A DNA stretch of 50,335 nt from an uncultured Prevotella sp. (GTDB lineage Bacteria; Bacteroidota; Bacteroidia; Bacteroidales; Bacteroidaceae). Position 1 is the stretch's first letter, and each line of letters opens with the position of its first letter. Made by a program: the position numbers and the translations under genes. The stretch covers positions 1-50,335 of the forward strand of contig CAJKDU010000015.1 of the NCBI GenBank assembly GCA_905198745.1, read 5' to 3'. The notes under the pieces were generated by a model that saw only the letters and a program-made list of their open reading frames with translations, was not told the DNA's origin and did not search any database. Of the stretch, positions 17,827 to 27,120 are shown in pieces.

Positions 17827-17884
17827 CAAGCGAGAACATGAATACAGAATCAACGACTTGAATTTGTATTCTTGCTCTCGCTTG
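17827..17884 (+). terminator. Hairpin after the barrel gene
   Basis: CAAGCGAGA (17827-17835) pairs with TCTCGCTTG (17876-17884), and further pairing is possible inside (GAATACA with TGTATTC). It lies 35 nt past the stop codon. A clear T-run is lacking, so terminator function is only likely. Confidence 0.4.
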
Positions 17885-17990
17885 TCGTATTTACGGTTAC
17901 AGAACAAATAAAAGAGTATTCTTAAATCAGAACGAATTTGCAAATGCGTTTACTACCATGTATCGTGCAAAAGTTCAAAAAACAACGACT

Positions 17991-18503
17991 ATGAAAGTGG
18001 AAGAAATCACAACACAAGAGCAGTATGACAAGGCGAAGGCTGAATTCTTGAAGAAATATCCGGATATGCCGGCCCCGAAACCCATTGAGTGTTTGAATTT
18101 GTTGCTCCGCAAGACTTTTGCCGAGCAAATTGTCGAAGGCAAGAAAAAGGTGGAGTTCCGCGATTTTTCCGAGCACTACTGCAGCCGTATCTTTGATAAG
18201 GATGTTACCAACTGGGTTGAAGAACATGAAGACGATGAGGATGCGTCGTTCTTTGCCAACAATGTGCGCCCCGTCAAGCGGATTCATTTTCACAACTATA
18301 ACAACAGCTGGGGATTGGATGTCGAGTGCAAGCACAATGACTACATGGCCCTTATAGACAAGAACGTCGATTATTTAAGGGAGGCGTATGATTGCCACGA
18401 GCTTGATGAAATGCTTGACGACTACAATAAACGGAATCAAGAGGACAGGCCTTTGTTCTTCTATTTCGCCTTGGGCAAGATTCTGGACAAACAAGGGCTG
18501 TAA
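17991..18503 (+). CDS. ASCH/PUA-like domain protein (tentative)
   Basis: 170 residues from ATG at 17991 (MKVEEITTQEQYDKAKAEF); an in-frame upstream ATG at 17958 would add 11 residues. The pattern LNLLLRKTFAEQIVEGKKKVEFRD, in pieces around residues 36-58, resembles the ligand-binding edge of ASCH/PUA-like domains (K...I..GKK..E.R). These domains are suspected of binding RNA or modified nucleobases. The rest is acidic. It has no operon partner. The family call is tentative and the gene is otherwise a hypothetical protein. Confidence 0.65.
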   Translation: MKVEEITTQEQYDKAKAEFLKKYPDMPAPKPIECLNLLLRKTFAEQIVEGKKKVEFRDFSEHYCSRIFDKDVTNWVEEHEDDEDASFFANNVRPVKRIHFHNYNNSWGLDVECKHNDYMALIDKNVDYLREAYDCHELDEMLDDYNKRNQEDRPLFFYFALGKILDKQGL

Positions 18504-18958
18504 CGCTTAACTGCAGGTCATGCGGTTTAATCGGGGCGCATAATGATATTGAGCGAGGGTTTTAGAGATTCCGTGAAATGGCTTCGGAAACAAGAGAAGT
18601 GTATACCATAGGAAACGGAAGACGTCAGCAAACAGGCTATGCGTGGCTTGTGAGAGAAGCCGGGCGCTTCTCGGATACAAGTGACGGTTACGATTCGCAG
18701 AGACCATGAACAGACATTGATTCGCACCATGCACGGAACAGAAACTGCAAAGTGCAGCATTACATTCGTCTGGCAGGCATAAAATCAAACTTAAATGCAG
18801 GACATTTCGTTTATACCTATTGCTTCCTGCAAATGTTTTTTTTGAGTCAGCAACATCAGCAGACCGCTATAGCCAAGGATCCGATGCCTTCAGACCATAG
18901 ACGGAACCCAACTCAGGAATTGACAATTCATCCATGCAGACCTTCACTGAAGACGTCT
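18504..18958. other. Intergenic region, no recognised gene
   Basis: Only weak antisense frames of fewer than 95 codons are present, with no recognisable family. The right edge holds a near-perfect 36-bp palindrome. Confidence 0.5.
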
Positions 18959-18972
18959 TCAATGAAGGTCTG
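18937..18972. repeat. Near-perfect 36-bp palindrome
   Basis: CAGACCTTCA (18937-18946) and TGAAGGTCTG (18963-18972) flank TGAAGACGTCTTCA, itself fully palindromic. Only one symmetric pair of positions fails to match. It overlaps the stop codon of the glycosyltransferase gene on the minus strand. It has no T-run, so it could be a processing or stability hairpin, an operator, or an atypical terminator. Confidence 0.6.
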
Positions 18973-19975
18973 AGAAACGCTTGATACCTTTTACATAATA
19001 TTGCCACAGAATAGAATAAGGACGACGTTGTGGGATATGAGCCACCTTTGCCTGCGACTGTATAGCTTGGCGCACAGCTGCATAGTCGGCCTTCATTTTG
19101 CGGAAGTCGTGACGGGCACGGAGCACCGCCTTGAAATCGCCCCAACTTCTGCCGAGCACAAGCATTTGGAAAGCAGCCAGATAATCGAGGAACCTTCGCA
19201 TGCGAAGCACCGGACGCAGTTCTGACTCAGGAAGATTCTTATATAGCATCAACAAGTTGTTGCGGAAGTTGAGATAGGTCTTCCGCGGATTGCCCTTGGG
19301 CAGTGTGCCGCCGCCCACATGATAGACCGTACTCTCGGGTATGCAGAAAATCTTGCGACCAGCCAGGTGCAAGCGCCAACACATGTCAATCTCCTCGTTA
19401 TGAGCAAAAAACTTGCCGTCGAGTCCGCCTATCCTGCGATAGTCTTCGGCACGAATCATCAGACAGGCTCCCGTGGCCCAAAACACCTCCTGGCGATAGT
19501 CATACTGCCCATTGTCCTCCTCTACCGATTCAAAGATTCTGCCACGGCAGAATGGATAGCCGTACTTGTCGATGAAGCCTCCACTGGCACCAGCATACTC
19601 AAACGAATCCTTATTCTTCTCCGATAACAACTTGGGCTGACAAGCCGCCACTTCGGGATGGGCGTCCATAAACTCCACAAGTGGTGTGAGCCAATGGTGG
19701 GTCACCTCCACGTCGGAGTTGAGCAACACATAATAGTCGGCATCCACCTGGGCAAGTGCCTTATTATAGCCCTCGGCAAAGCCCCAGTTGCGGTCAAGAC
19801 GTATAATCTCCACATCCTTGAAGCGCGTCTGGAGCAGACGGATGGAGTCGTCGGTAGAGTCATTGTCGGCGACTATGACTTTGGCATCATCACGCGAATA
19901 CTCCACCACCCCAGGCAGATAAGTGGCAAGCATTTTGCAACCATTCCAGTTGAGTATAACTACAGCTACTTTCAT
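18959..19975 (-). CDS. Family 2 glycosyltransferase, rhamnosyltransferase-like
   Basis: 338 residues. The N-terminus KVAVVILNWNG, then VADNDSTDDS, NWGFAEGYNKAL and LLNSDVEV (the metal-binding DxD region), defines a GT2 enzyme of the kind annotated as dTDP-rhamnosyltransferase (RfbF/WcaA-like). WATGACLMIRAEDY and HNEEIDMCWRLHLAGRKI are typical of the acceptor side. The donor is not certain. It follows mtaB with a 9-nt gap and is probably co-transcribed with it. Confidence 0.9.
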   Translation of the reverse strand: MKVAVVILNWNGCKMLATYLPGVVEYSRDDAKVIVADNDSTDDSIRLLQTRFKDVEIIRLDRNWGFAEGYNKALAQVDADYYVLLNSDVEVTHHWLTPLVEFMDAHPEVAACQPKLLSEKNKDSFEYAGASGGFIDKYGYPFCRGRIFESVEEDNGQYDYRQEVFWATGACLMIRAEDYRRIGGLDGKFFAHNEEIDMCWRLHLAGRKIFCIPESTVYHVGGGTLPKGNPRKTYLNFRNNLLMLYKNLPESELRPVLRMRRFLDYLAAFQMLVLGRSWGDFKAVLRARHDFRKMKADYAAVRQAIQSQAKVAHIPQRRPYSILWQYYVKGIKRFSDLH

Positions 19976-19984
19976 ACGTTTTTT

Positions 19985-21325
19985 CTATTCCAATGATACT
20001 TTCAAGGCAGTCTTGTCATGATTGAATCCGCCCAACCGAACGGTCACGAGTTGATTGTCGAGCGAGTCGGAAGCCTGTGAGGCAGGCAACTCCACACGCA
20101 CATAGTTACGGGTGAAGCCGTGCATGGCCTTTCCGCGCGAGGCCTTCTCGAAGAGCACTTCTGCCTCCTTACCGATGTGGGCAGCATAGAATGCCTCGGT
20201 TTTCTCGTCGGAAAGTTCCAGCAGTCGCTTGCTGCGGAGTTTCTTGTCGCGCTCGTCCACCACATAGGGAATCTTGAGAGCTGCCGTGCCGGGACGCTCC
20301 GAGTAGGGAAAGACATGAAGCTGGGTGATGTCGAGTGAACGGAGAAAGTTGTAGGTCTCCTCAAAAAATTCCGGCTTCTCGCCACGGCAACCCACCATAA
20401 CATCCACACCGATGAAGGCATCGGGAATGCGCTGTTTGATGAGCTGAATCTTGTGGGCGAAGAGAGCTGTGTCGTAGTGACGGTGCATAAGCTTGAGCAC
20501 GTCATCGGAACCACTCTGAATAGGTATGTGAAAATGAGGCATAAAAGCACGGCTCCGCGCGCAGAAATCAATGATTTCGTCGGTGAGCAAATCGGGTTCT
20601 ATGCTGCTGATGCGGTAGCGCTTGACGCCCTCTACCCGGTCGAGAGCCTTAATCAAATCGAGGAACGTTTCGCCGGTAGAGCGACCGAAGTCGCCTATGT
20701 TAACACCCGTAATGACTATCTCCTTGCCTCCTTCAGCCGCAGCCTGTTCCGCCTGTGCCACAAGCGAGGCGATAGTCGGATTGCGCGAGTTGCCACGAGC
20801 AAAGGGTATGGTGCAATAAGTGCAGTAGTAGTTGCATCCATCCTGCACTTTGAGGAAGAAACGGGTGCGGTTGCCACGCGAGCAACTGGGTGCGAACGTG
20901 GTGATATCTTTGGTTTTCACAGAGTGGAACTCGTGCTTGCCATCGCCTTCCTTCACGCCACTCCAGGCATCACTGAGGTATTGAATGAGGTTTGCCTTTT
21001 CGTTGCTGCCCAACACCAAGTCGACACCGTCAATGCGGCTCACCTCCTCGGACTCAAGCTGGGCATAACAACCGGTGACCACAATAAAGGCTCCCGGATG
21101 TTCTCTCACCATACGATGGATGGCCTGTCGGCACTTGTGGTCTGCCACTTCGGTAACCGAACAAGTATTGATGATGCATATATCTGCCGACTCACCCTTC
21201 TCTGCAGTACGCACACCCATGTCCTGAAGCAGGCGACCGAAGGTTGAGGTTTCTGAAAAATTGAGTTTGCAACCCAACGTATAGTAGGCAGCTGTTTTAC
21301 CTTGAAAGGCCGAAGAATCTATCAT
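19985..21325 (-). CDS. mtaB: tRNA t6A37 methylthiotransferase MtaB
   Basis: 446 residues from ATG at 21325; the frame extends upstream without a promoter-compatible start. It is a radical-SAM enzyme that adds a methylthio group to t6A37 of tRNA. Visible are the N-terminal cluster-binding cysteines (TLGCKLNFSE Cys19, INTCSV Cys55, TGCYAQ Cys86), the radical-SAM motif CNYYCTYC (Cys164, 168, 171) and a C-terminal TRAM-like domain. The ending RVELPA then NQLVTVRL fits. A TACCTTTG promoter element lies 28 nt upstream. Confidence 0.93.
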   Translation of the reverse strand: MIDSSAFQGKTAAYYTLGCKLNFSETSTFGRLLQDMGVRTAEKGESADICIINTCSVTEVADHKCRQAIHRMVREHPGAFIVVTGCYAQLESEEVSRIDGVDLVLGSNEKANLIQYLSDAWSGVKEGDGKHEFHSVKTKDITTFAPSCSRGNRTRFFLKVQDGCNYYCTYCTIPFARGNSRNPTIASLVAQAEQAAAEGGKEIVITGVNIGDFGRSTGETFLDLIKALDRVEGVKRYRISSIEPDLLTDEIIDFCARSRAFMPHFHIPIQSGSDDVLKLMHRHYDTALFAHKIQLIKQRIPDAFIGVDVMVGCRGEKPEFFEETYNFLRSLDITQLHVFPYSERPGTAALKIPYVVDERDKKLRSKRLLELSDEKTEAFYAAHIGKEAEVLFEKASRGKAMHGFTRNYVRVELPASQASDSLDNQLVTVRLGGFNHDKTALKVSLE

Positions 21326-22402
21326 ATATATAATAATGTATATTTTTGAGGTGCAAAGGTAGTGCAAATGAGTGGAATATAAAACTGTTTCACCATTTTT
21401 ATTTAGTGCATCCAAGATTTGGAATGATGATTATATAGATGTCATTTGTGCCGCTATCCATAGAGTCCAGACATAGCAATCATCTGTGTACCAGTCATAA
21501 ATCCGAGAACACTTCGTTTATTTGCACTACAATGGTGAAGCCATATCCGCCGATTTTGTTTACTTGAATGCAACAGAAGGCGTAATGATTGACGTCTTAC
21601 GCACGCGCACGCGCACGTAAAAGTTTTCAAAAAATCACCACTATCTATCACTAAAGGCATATAAAGCGACCTAACAATTTGACAATAAGCAATATAACAA
21701 AAGTGATAGATGCGTGATAGATGCAAAATAATCCATCACTCTATCACGCTTTCGGAGCGTATGAAAAGTCGACTGACTAATATTAAAACGGTTGACCAAA
21801 ATCCGTCCGACACTTTGGGCGATGAATGCCCACCACCTGGGACTTCATTGCCCCGGGCGCTGGACTTCCTGTAAACGTGACATTATCGATGCGTTACCCC
21901 GCCTTTCGCCTGACCATCTGGAATTGTGAATGACAAACCATATTGCAGTATCGGATATACCGGGAAGAGTCCACTATTGCTTCATCGGGCGAAAGGTGCA
22001 GTCTGGCATATTGCCGTTATCTGAGGTGCAAGATGGGTTGGGACGGGAAACAAAACAGTACTCTGCCTGATTTATAGAACTTAAGTAACCGGAAATAGTC
22101 TATATCACCACACCTCCCGAATGGACCTATCATTCCGCCATACCTCATCACAACTTCTTCACCCGTCTTGTCTAAATCCGTATCAAGGCAACTATTGGAG
22201 CTGGACCACCCCGTAAACACCAGGTGTGCACGAACACTATCGACAAAAAACTACCCTCCAAGAATGGTAGCCGAAAGGTATTTTATAAGTTTAACATTTG
22301 TTTAACTTGTATATATCACTGATATTCAACTATTTACAAATTTGTTACAAAAGAAGGCGAAAAAAAGTTAGTCAAAAGTGAACAACGTATCAAAAAAATA
22401 CT
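21326..22402. other. Gene-poor region, 1.1 kb
   Basis: No recognisable gene. The mtaB promoter element (TACCTTTG on the minus strand) is at 21354-21361, and the first copy of the TGATAGATG/Z-DNA element at 21559-21748. Weak frames such as 22017-22220 (minus) match nothing I know. The segment to the right of the element (21780-22260) may be decayed coding sequence. Confidence 0.5.
21559..21748 (+). repeat. TGATAGATG/Z-DNA repeat element, copy 1
   Basis: In order: TTTACTTG (21559-21566); an alternating purine-pyrimidine run rich in CG and CA (21599-21619); AAAAGTTTT; box 1 CACTATCTATCACT (21639-21652); 49 nt AT-rich; box 2, two TGATAGATG units joined by CG (21702-21723); 8 nt; box 3, inverted units (21732-21748). 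The second copy, inverted, is at 29380-29587. Confidence 0.75.
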
Positions 22403-22410
22403 TACCTTTG
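22403..22410 (+). promoter_or_regulatory. Promoter -7 element of the small lipoprotein gene
   Basis: TACCTTTG, 51 nt before the ATG at 22462. The -33 region is not a good match. The A-rich leader before the start is typical of well-expressed Bacteroidota genes. Confidence 0.6.
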
Positions 22411-22461
22411 CAACGTTTTAATAAACAAATGATTGTTTTACAGATTTAAAAAGCAAAGAAA

Positions 22462-22629
22462 ATGAAAAAATTAGTTTTAATGTTCGTAGCTATCGCAGCT
22501 ATCTCTTTCGCATCTTGTGGTAACAAAACAGCTCAGGCTCCTGCTCAGGACTCTGACTCTGTAGCTGACACAGCTGTTGTTGATACAACTGTTGCTGATA
22601 CAGCTGCTGCTGACACACTCGCTAAGTAA
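22462..22629 (+). CDS. Small lipoprotein, Asp/Thr/Ala-rich
   Basis: 55 residues, beginning MKKLVLMFVAIAAISFASCGNK. The lipobox ends at Cys19, so the mature part of 37 residues would be lipid-anchored. It contains a repeated VADTA/VDTTVADTAAADT pattern, acidic and without aromatic residues. Codon use is strongly biased (many GCT and ACA), which suggests high expression. It has its own promoter and a strong terminator, so it is monocistronic. Small lipoproteins of this type are common in Prevotella-like genomes; the function is unknown. Confidence 0.8.
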   Translation: MKKLVLMFVAIAAISFASCGNKTAQAPAQDSDSVADTAVVDTTVADTAAADTLAK

Positions 22630-22666
22630 ATTCGATAGTTCGAACTGAAAAAACGAGAGAAAACGA

Positions 22667-22695
22667 CCGTTAAGGCTTTGCCTTAACGGTTTTTT
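22667..22695 (+). terminator. Intrinsic terminator of the small lipoprotein gene
   Basis: A perfect 9-bp stem, CCGTTAAGG (22667-22675) and CCTTAACGG (22681-22689), with a 5-nt loop and six T residues (22690-22695). Confidence 0.9.
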
Positions 22696-22785
22696 CGTAT
22701 CTATAGGACAAACTTCAGAACCTGAAGCTTGGCAAATGGGTTGCCAGACCAAAGCTCAAATTGTTGTCTCCTCTCCATCTATGCA

Positions 22786-22848
22786 TACAAAAAAGTCATC
22801 CTAAATTTGGACTGGCAATAATACCGGCCTAAATTCAAGATGACTTTT
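22786..22848 (-). terminator. Terminator of the dedA gene
   Basis: AAAAGTCATC with CTAAATTTGG (22791-22810) pairs with CCTAAATTCAAGATGACTTTT split at 22828-22848, with about three mismatches. On the minus strand it ends in a run of seven T residues. It lies about 70 nt past the dedA stop codon. A related left arm is found at about 29135-29160. Confidence 0.65.
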
Positions 22849-22919
22849 CTATTATAAATGACAACCCGCTTAGAACAGGCACGGGATGCCTGTTCAAGAC
22901 AAGGTTGCACACCATGTTT

Positions 22920-23552
22920 CTATCCTTTCTTATAGAAACGCTTGTATAGATACTTAACCATAAAGTAGACTACAGCCAGGGCAACAAGCGTCATAATGAC
23001 CACCTTGATATATTCTCCATACTCAAGAATCTTGTCGTTGAGTTGCTCCTCGGGCACAAACGAATGGAGCCACCAGCCAAGAGCAGCAAGGATACAGTTC
23101 CATGCACCGGCACCAATGGCTGTATAGAGCAGGAAAGTCCAATAGTTCATCTTGGCCAATCCGGCAGGAATAGAGATTAGATGGCGAATACCAGGAATGA
23201 GACGTCCAGTGATAGTTGCCAACTTGCCGTTGTCATAAAAATATTTCTCACTCTTTTCCACCTTTTGCTGGTTGAGCAGACAGAGTTTGCCCCAGCGGCT
23301 ATTGACAAAGCGATAGATAATGGGGCGGCCCAGATAGTAGCCCGCCACATAGTTAATGGAAGCACCAATACAGGCCCCCACTGTGGCTGCCAGGATGACG
23401 AGCCACACGTGAAGATTGCCGCCAGCCGCATGATAGGCAGCCGGAGCCACCACCAACTCGGACGGCACTGGAATAACAGTACTCTCAAGGAGCATGAGCA
23501 CCAGAATGGTGAAGTAATTCAAATTGCCCAAAAGGGATGATAACCAAGTCAT
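22920..23552 (-). CDS. DedA-family membrane protein
   Basis: 210 residues with about five hydrophobic segments. The family motif is ITGRLIPGIRHLISIPAG (about residues 114-131; G-R-x-x-P-x-x-R) and the N-terminal LESTVIPVPSELVV holds the conserved acidic and proline residues. DedA/VTT proteins act in lipid (undecaprenyl phosphate or phospholipid) translocation and envelope homeostasis. It lies 70 nt downstream of the TPR gene and may belong to a glnS-TPR-dedA unit. Confidence 0.92.
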   Translation of the reverse strand: MTWLSSLLGNLNYFTILVLMLLESTVIPVPSELVVAPAAYHAAGGNLHVWLVILAATVGACIGASINYVAGYYLGRPIIYRFVNSRWGKLCLLNQQKVEKSEKYFYDNGKLATITGRLIPGIRHLISIPAGLAKMNYWTFLLYTAIGAGAWNCILAALGWWLHSFVPEEQLNDKILEYGEYIKVVIMTLVALAVVYFMVKYLYKRFYKKG

Positions 23553-23622
23553 TGTTCTTGCTTTAAATGATTAAACTAAAAGAGAGAAGAAACCTGCCGT
23601 TTCTTGCTGATGGACAAGACGC

Positions 23623-25011
23623 CTATTCTTCTTCCTCCAATATTTTCAAAATGGAAATTGCCTTGTTTTCGTCTTTCTCCATGGCACGGTCACGAAACTC
23701 CTCATACTCTGCCTCATTCTTGCATTTCTTGGCAAAGACAGCCTTTACGGCAAGCAACTCGGCGGTATACTCGCTCTCGGGATGAACAGCCAGCGTCTGA
23801 CTAACCTCATAGTTGCCTATCTCGAAGAAATTACCCATATAGAAACTCGGAGCCATACGCACCATCATGTCGATGGGCCAATGACTGCGACGGAGAATCA
23901 TGTCGTAGACCAGGCAACCTTCCAACGGTTTGCCGGACTGAACATAGATGTGGGCACGGACAAACTCCACGTCGTCATCTTTCCACACCTTGAGTTTGCC
24001 CAATTCCTCCACGTCTGCCATTGCCTCATCAAACTTGCCCAAGCCAGCCAACGTTGTGGCTTCGGTCTGGAGGATGTCGGCATAAATAGACTTTTCATGG
24101 ATATGGTTGACATAGCGCTTGGCCTTTTGGAGGAGCTCAAGAGATTTCGGCAAATTATCTTCTGACTCACAAAACAATGTATAGGCCAACTGGTTGAGCA
24201 CTGCCGGCGATGCCGGATAGGCATCGAGATAACGATTGTAGCACTCCTCTGCCTCAACGTATTTTCCCGCAGCAACAAGGATGTCTCCCTTGACAAGCAG
24301 CGCATCGAGATTATCAGGATCTATTGCCAAGGCATAGCCATACGATTCCGCCGACTCTTCCTTGCGCCCAAGATCGTATTGTATCTTGGAGAGTTCCACC
24401 CATCCCGCACTCGAGAATGGATTTTTCTCCACCAGCTTGCCGAGCACGTTGCTGCAGCCTTCCCAATCGCCTGCCACCCGCTTCACCTCTGCCAGAAGTA
24501 GGATATAACGCTCGCTTTTTTTGTCTGGCATACGCTGAAGCCATGTGCGGGCAATGTCGGCATAGTTGAAATTGAGGAACAAGCGACAGGCATCCTCCAC
24601 ATAATTGGCCACCTCCGTGTCTCCCCACACCAGGTTAATATGATCGGCCAACAATCGGCTCGCCTCGTCGGCCCGCTTTCCATAGACAAGCCATTCGGCC
24701 TTGTCGAAGACAAAGTCGTCGGATGACTTGTCGGCAATGCTCTCCAGCAGTTCACCCGCCTTTTCCATGTCGTTCTCCTCAAGGATGGCGTAGCGTACGA
24801 AGAAGAGCGTGACAGGATCAGAATGGGGATAAACGCTTTGAGCGGTGTCAGCCACTTCCTTGGCTGTGTCGGGCTCACCATTCTCATAATAGTACTGCGC
24901 CAAGTCGGCAAAGTCTTCGGCCCCAAACTTGGGGTATCGGTTTTCTTTCTGACTGTTCTCGTACTCTTCCTGGAGTTTTCGGATTTCCCTGTCGTTGCTA
25001 TATCGTTTCAT
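23623..25011 (-). CDS. TPR-repeat protein
   Basis: 462 residues from ATG at 25011 (MKRYSNDREIRKLQEEYE); the upstream extension is not supported. Successive helical pairs have TPR character: AEDFADLAQYYYENGEPDTA, AGWVELSKIQYDLGRKEESAE, LDALLVKGDILVAAGKYVEAE and ATTLAGLGKFDEAM. There is no signal peptide, so it is probably cytoplasmic. TPR proteins are scaffolds; the partner is unknown. It lies 178 nt after glnS, with no clear promoter in between. Confidence 0.85.
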   Translation of the reverse strand: MKRYSNDREIRKLQEEYENSQKENRYPKFGAEDFADLAQYYYENGEPDTAKEVADTAQSVYPHSDPVTLFFVRYAILEENDMEKAGELLESIADKSSDDFVFDKAEWLVYGKRADEASRLLADHINLVWGDTEVANYVEDACRLFLNFNYADIARTWLQRMPDKKSERYILLLAEVKRVAGDWEGCSNVLGKLVEKNPFSSAGWVELSKIQYDLGRKEESAESYGYALAIDPDNLDALLVKGDILVAAGKYVEAEECYNRYLDAYPASPAVLNQLAYTLFCESEDNLPKSLELLQKAKRYVNHIHEKSIYADILQTEATTLAGLGKFDEAMADVEELGKLKVWKDDDVEFVRAHIYVQSGKPLEGCLVYDMILRRSHWPIDMMVRMAPSFYMGNFFEIGNYEVSQTLAVHPESEYTAELLAVKAVFAKKCKNEAEYEEFRDRAMEKDENKAISILKILEEEE

Positions 25012-25189
25012 AATTAAGTTCCATTTAGCTGTTGAGATCGGGAAACATGAGATTCCCGAGAGGTATATAAAGAGGAAAAGGCTCGGCCACCGTGCGGAAG
25101 ATGCACACTTGTGAATCAACGTCACCGGTAGTCGAACCTTTCTGTCTAACTAAGGAAGGGTTGCGGGATTGCCCCACACATGTGTTCGT

Positions 25190-26908
25190 TTACTTGTTCT
25201 GCTTAGCCCAGGTATCCTTCAGGCCCACGGTTTTGTTGAACACCAGGTGCTCAGCGGTGGTGTCGAGGTCGGCCATGAAGTAGCCTATGCGCTGGAACTG
25301 AAGATACTCACCCGGTTTCTTGGTGGCTGCATAGTCTTCCACATAGCAGTTGCTGATGACTTTCAGCGAATCAGGATTGAGCAGTTCACGGAAATCACGC
25401 TCGTCGGCAGAAGGATTCTCCACATTGAAGAGACGGTCATAGACTCTCACTTCTGCCTGCTGACAATGGTCGGCCGAAACCCAGTGAAGAGTGCCTTTCA
25501 CCTTACGGTTAGCGCCCTCAAGTCCGCTCTTGCTCAAAGGATCGTATTCGGCCTGTATCTCCGTGATGTTGCCGTCGGCATCCTTGGTGCAACCTGTGCA
25601 CTTCACGATGTAGGCATTCTTCAGGCGCACTTCCTTGCCAGGCGTCATACGGAAGAATTTCTTGGGAGCATCCTCCATGAAGTCCTCGCGCTCTATCCAT
25701 AGGTTCTTGGTGAACTTGATAGTGTGGGTGCCGTCTGCCTCATTCTCGGGATTGTTCACGGCTTCCATTTCCTCCACCTGTCCATCGGGATAATTGGTAA
25801 TGACGAGTTTCACAGGGTTCACCACGGCAGAAACGCGGCATGCTTTCTTGTTCAAATCCTCGCGTACAGCGGCCTCGAGCAATGCCATATCGTTGAGGGC
25901 ATCAAACTTGGTGTAGCCAATGCTGCGGATGAACTGGCGGATGCTCTCTGGCGAATAACCACGGCGACGCATGCCACAGAGCGTAGGCATGCGAGGGTCG
26001 TCCCAACCACTGACGAGATGTTCGTCAACCAATGTGTGGAGTTTGCGCTTGCTCATCACCGTATAAGTGAGGTTGAGGCGATTGAACTCTATCTGTCGTG
26101 GACGATTGTCTGTAATGTTGTCGGCTGTGCCATCCATTTCCTTGAGGAAGTCAACAAACTTGTCGTAGAGCGGACGGTGAGGCACAAATTCGAGTGTACA
26201 GATGGAATGGGTAACGCCCTCAAAATAGTCGCTCTGTCCGTGGGCGAAGTCGTACATGGGATAGCAATTCCACTTGGTTCCCGTACGATGATGCGGTGTG
26301 TGGATGATGCGATAGATAATAGGATCGCGGAAATGCATGTTGGGATTGGCCATGTCGAGTTTGGCACGCAGCACCATGGAGCCCTCCGGAGTCTCGGGTT
26401 GGTTCATCTTCTCAAACAAAGCCAGACTCTCCTCTACCGGACGGTCACGATAAGGTGAAGCCACACCAGGCTCTGTGGGAGTGCCTTTCTGCTTGGCAAT
26501 CTCCTCTGCCGACTGTTCATCTACGTAGGCATGACCGTTCTTGATCATCCAAACGGCAAAGTTCCAAAGCTTCTGGAAATAATCGGACGCATAGAACACA
26601 TTGCCCCAATGGAAGCCAAGCCAGGAGATGTCATTAAGAATATTCTCCACATACTCGTTGTTCTCCTTGCTTGGATTAGTGTCGTCGAAACGAAGGTTGC
26701 AAACGCCGCCAAACTGTTCAGCCACACCGAAGTCCATGCAAATGGCCTTGGCATGCCCAATGTGCAGATAGCCGTTAGGTTCTGGCGGGAAACGGGTCTG
26801 CAGTCGGCCACCGTTTTTACCATTCTCAAGGTCTTCCTTCACGAATTGTTCAACGAAGCTAAGACTACGCTTCTCTTCGTTCGTATTGTTCATTTCTGTA
26901 GTTGCCAT
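25190..26908 (-). CDS. glnS: Glutaminyl-tRNA synthetase
   Basis: 572 residues. Class I synthetase with the HIGH motif in PPEPNGYLHIGHAKAI (HIGH at 49-52) and the KMSKS-type motif VMSKRKL (284-290). NLRFDDTNPSKE and GYSPESIRQFIRSIG are typical of GlnRS rather than GluRS. The C-terminal beta-barrel anticodon-binding domain is complete. The start is ATG at 26908 (MATTEMNN); ATG at residue 6 is an alternative. A TAAATTTG -7-like element lies at 26930-26937. Confidence 0.96.
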   Translation of the reverse strand: MATTEMNNTNEEKRSLSFVEQFVKEDLENGKNGGRLQTRFPPEPNGYLHIGHAKAICMDFGVAEQFGGVCNLRFDDTNPSKENNEYVENILNDISWLGFHWGNVFYASDYFQKLWNFAVWMIKNGHAYVDEQSAEEIAKQKGTPTEPGVASPYRDRPVEESLALFEKMNQPETPEGSMVLRAKLDMANPNMHFRDPIIYRIIHTPHHRTGTKWNCYPMYDFAHGQSDYFEGVTHSICTLEFVPHRPLYDKFVDFLKEMDGTADNITDNRPRQIEFNRLNLTYTVMSKRKLHTLVDEHLVSGWDDPRMPTLCGMRRRGYSPESIRQFIRSIGYTKFDALNDMALLEAAVREDLNKKACRVSAVVNPVKLVITNYPDGQVEEMEAVNNPENEADGTHTIKFTKNLWIEREDFMEDAPKKFFRMTPGKEVRLKNAYIVKCTGCTKDADGNITEIQAEYDPLSKSGLEGANRKVKGTLHWVSADHCQQAEVRVYDRLFNVENPSADERDFRELLNPDSLKVISNCYVEDYAATKKPGEYLQFQRIGYFMADLDTTAEHLVFNKTVGLKDTWAKQNK

Positions 26909-27083
26909 ATAGTGTTATATATTTTTCTGCAAATTTAGTCAAAAATCCGCAATTATATTATGTGAAAGAGAAAAAATGCAAGAAGAATTGCCAACGAGCC
27001 ACGAATGATAGCTAAAAGGAGGCTTTCCTTCCTTGAGAAATTGAAAGATTATCCGAATTTATGTTATGTAACATATAAAAACA

Positions 27084-27115
27084 TTTGCCTGATGCCAAAA
27101 AACGTTGTACCTTTG
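27084..27115 (+). promoter_or_regulatory. Orphan promoter
   Basis: TTTG at 27084-27087, 20 nt, then TACCTTTG at 27108-27115. It is a strong consensus match on the plus strand, but no protein gene follows; a terminator comes about 60 nt after the expected start site. It drives the candidate small RNA described next. Confidence 0.65.
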
Positions 27116-27120
27116 CAACC

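Noticed and set aside
22017..22220. Minus frame of 67 codons with plausible composition
   Set aside because: No recognised domain, poor start context, within a region that looks decayed.
26960..27060. Possible lone 22-bp repeat unit near 26986-27008
   Set aside because: Only about half the unit is similar (GCCAACGAGCCA) and the spacing is wrong.
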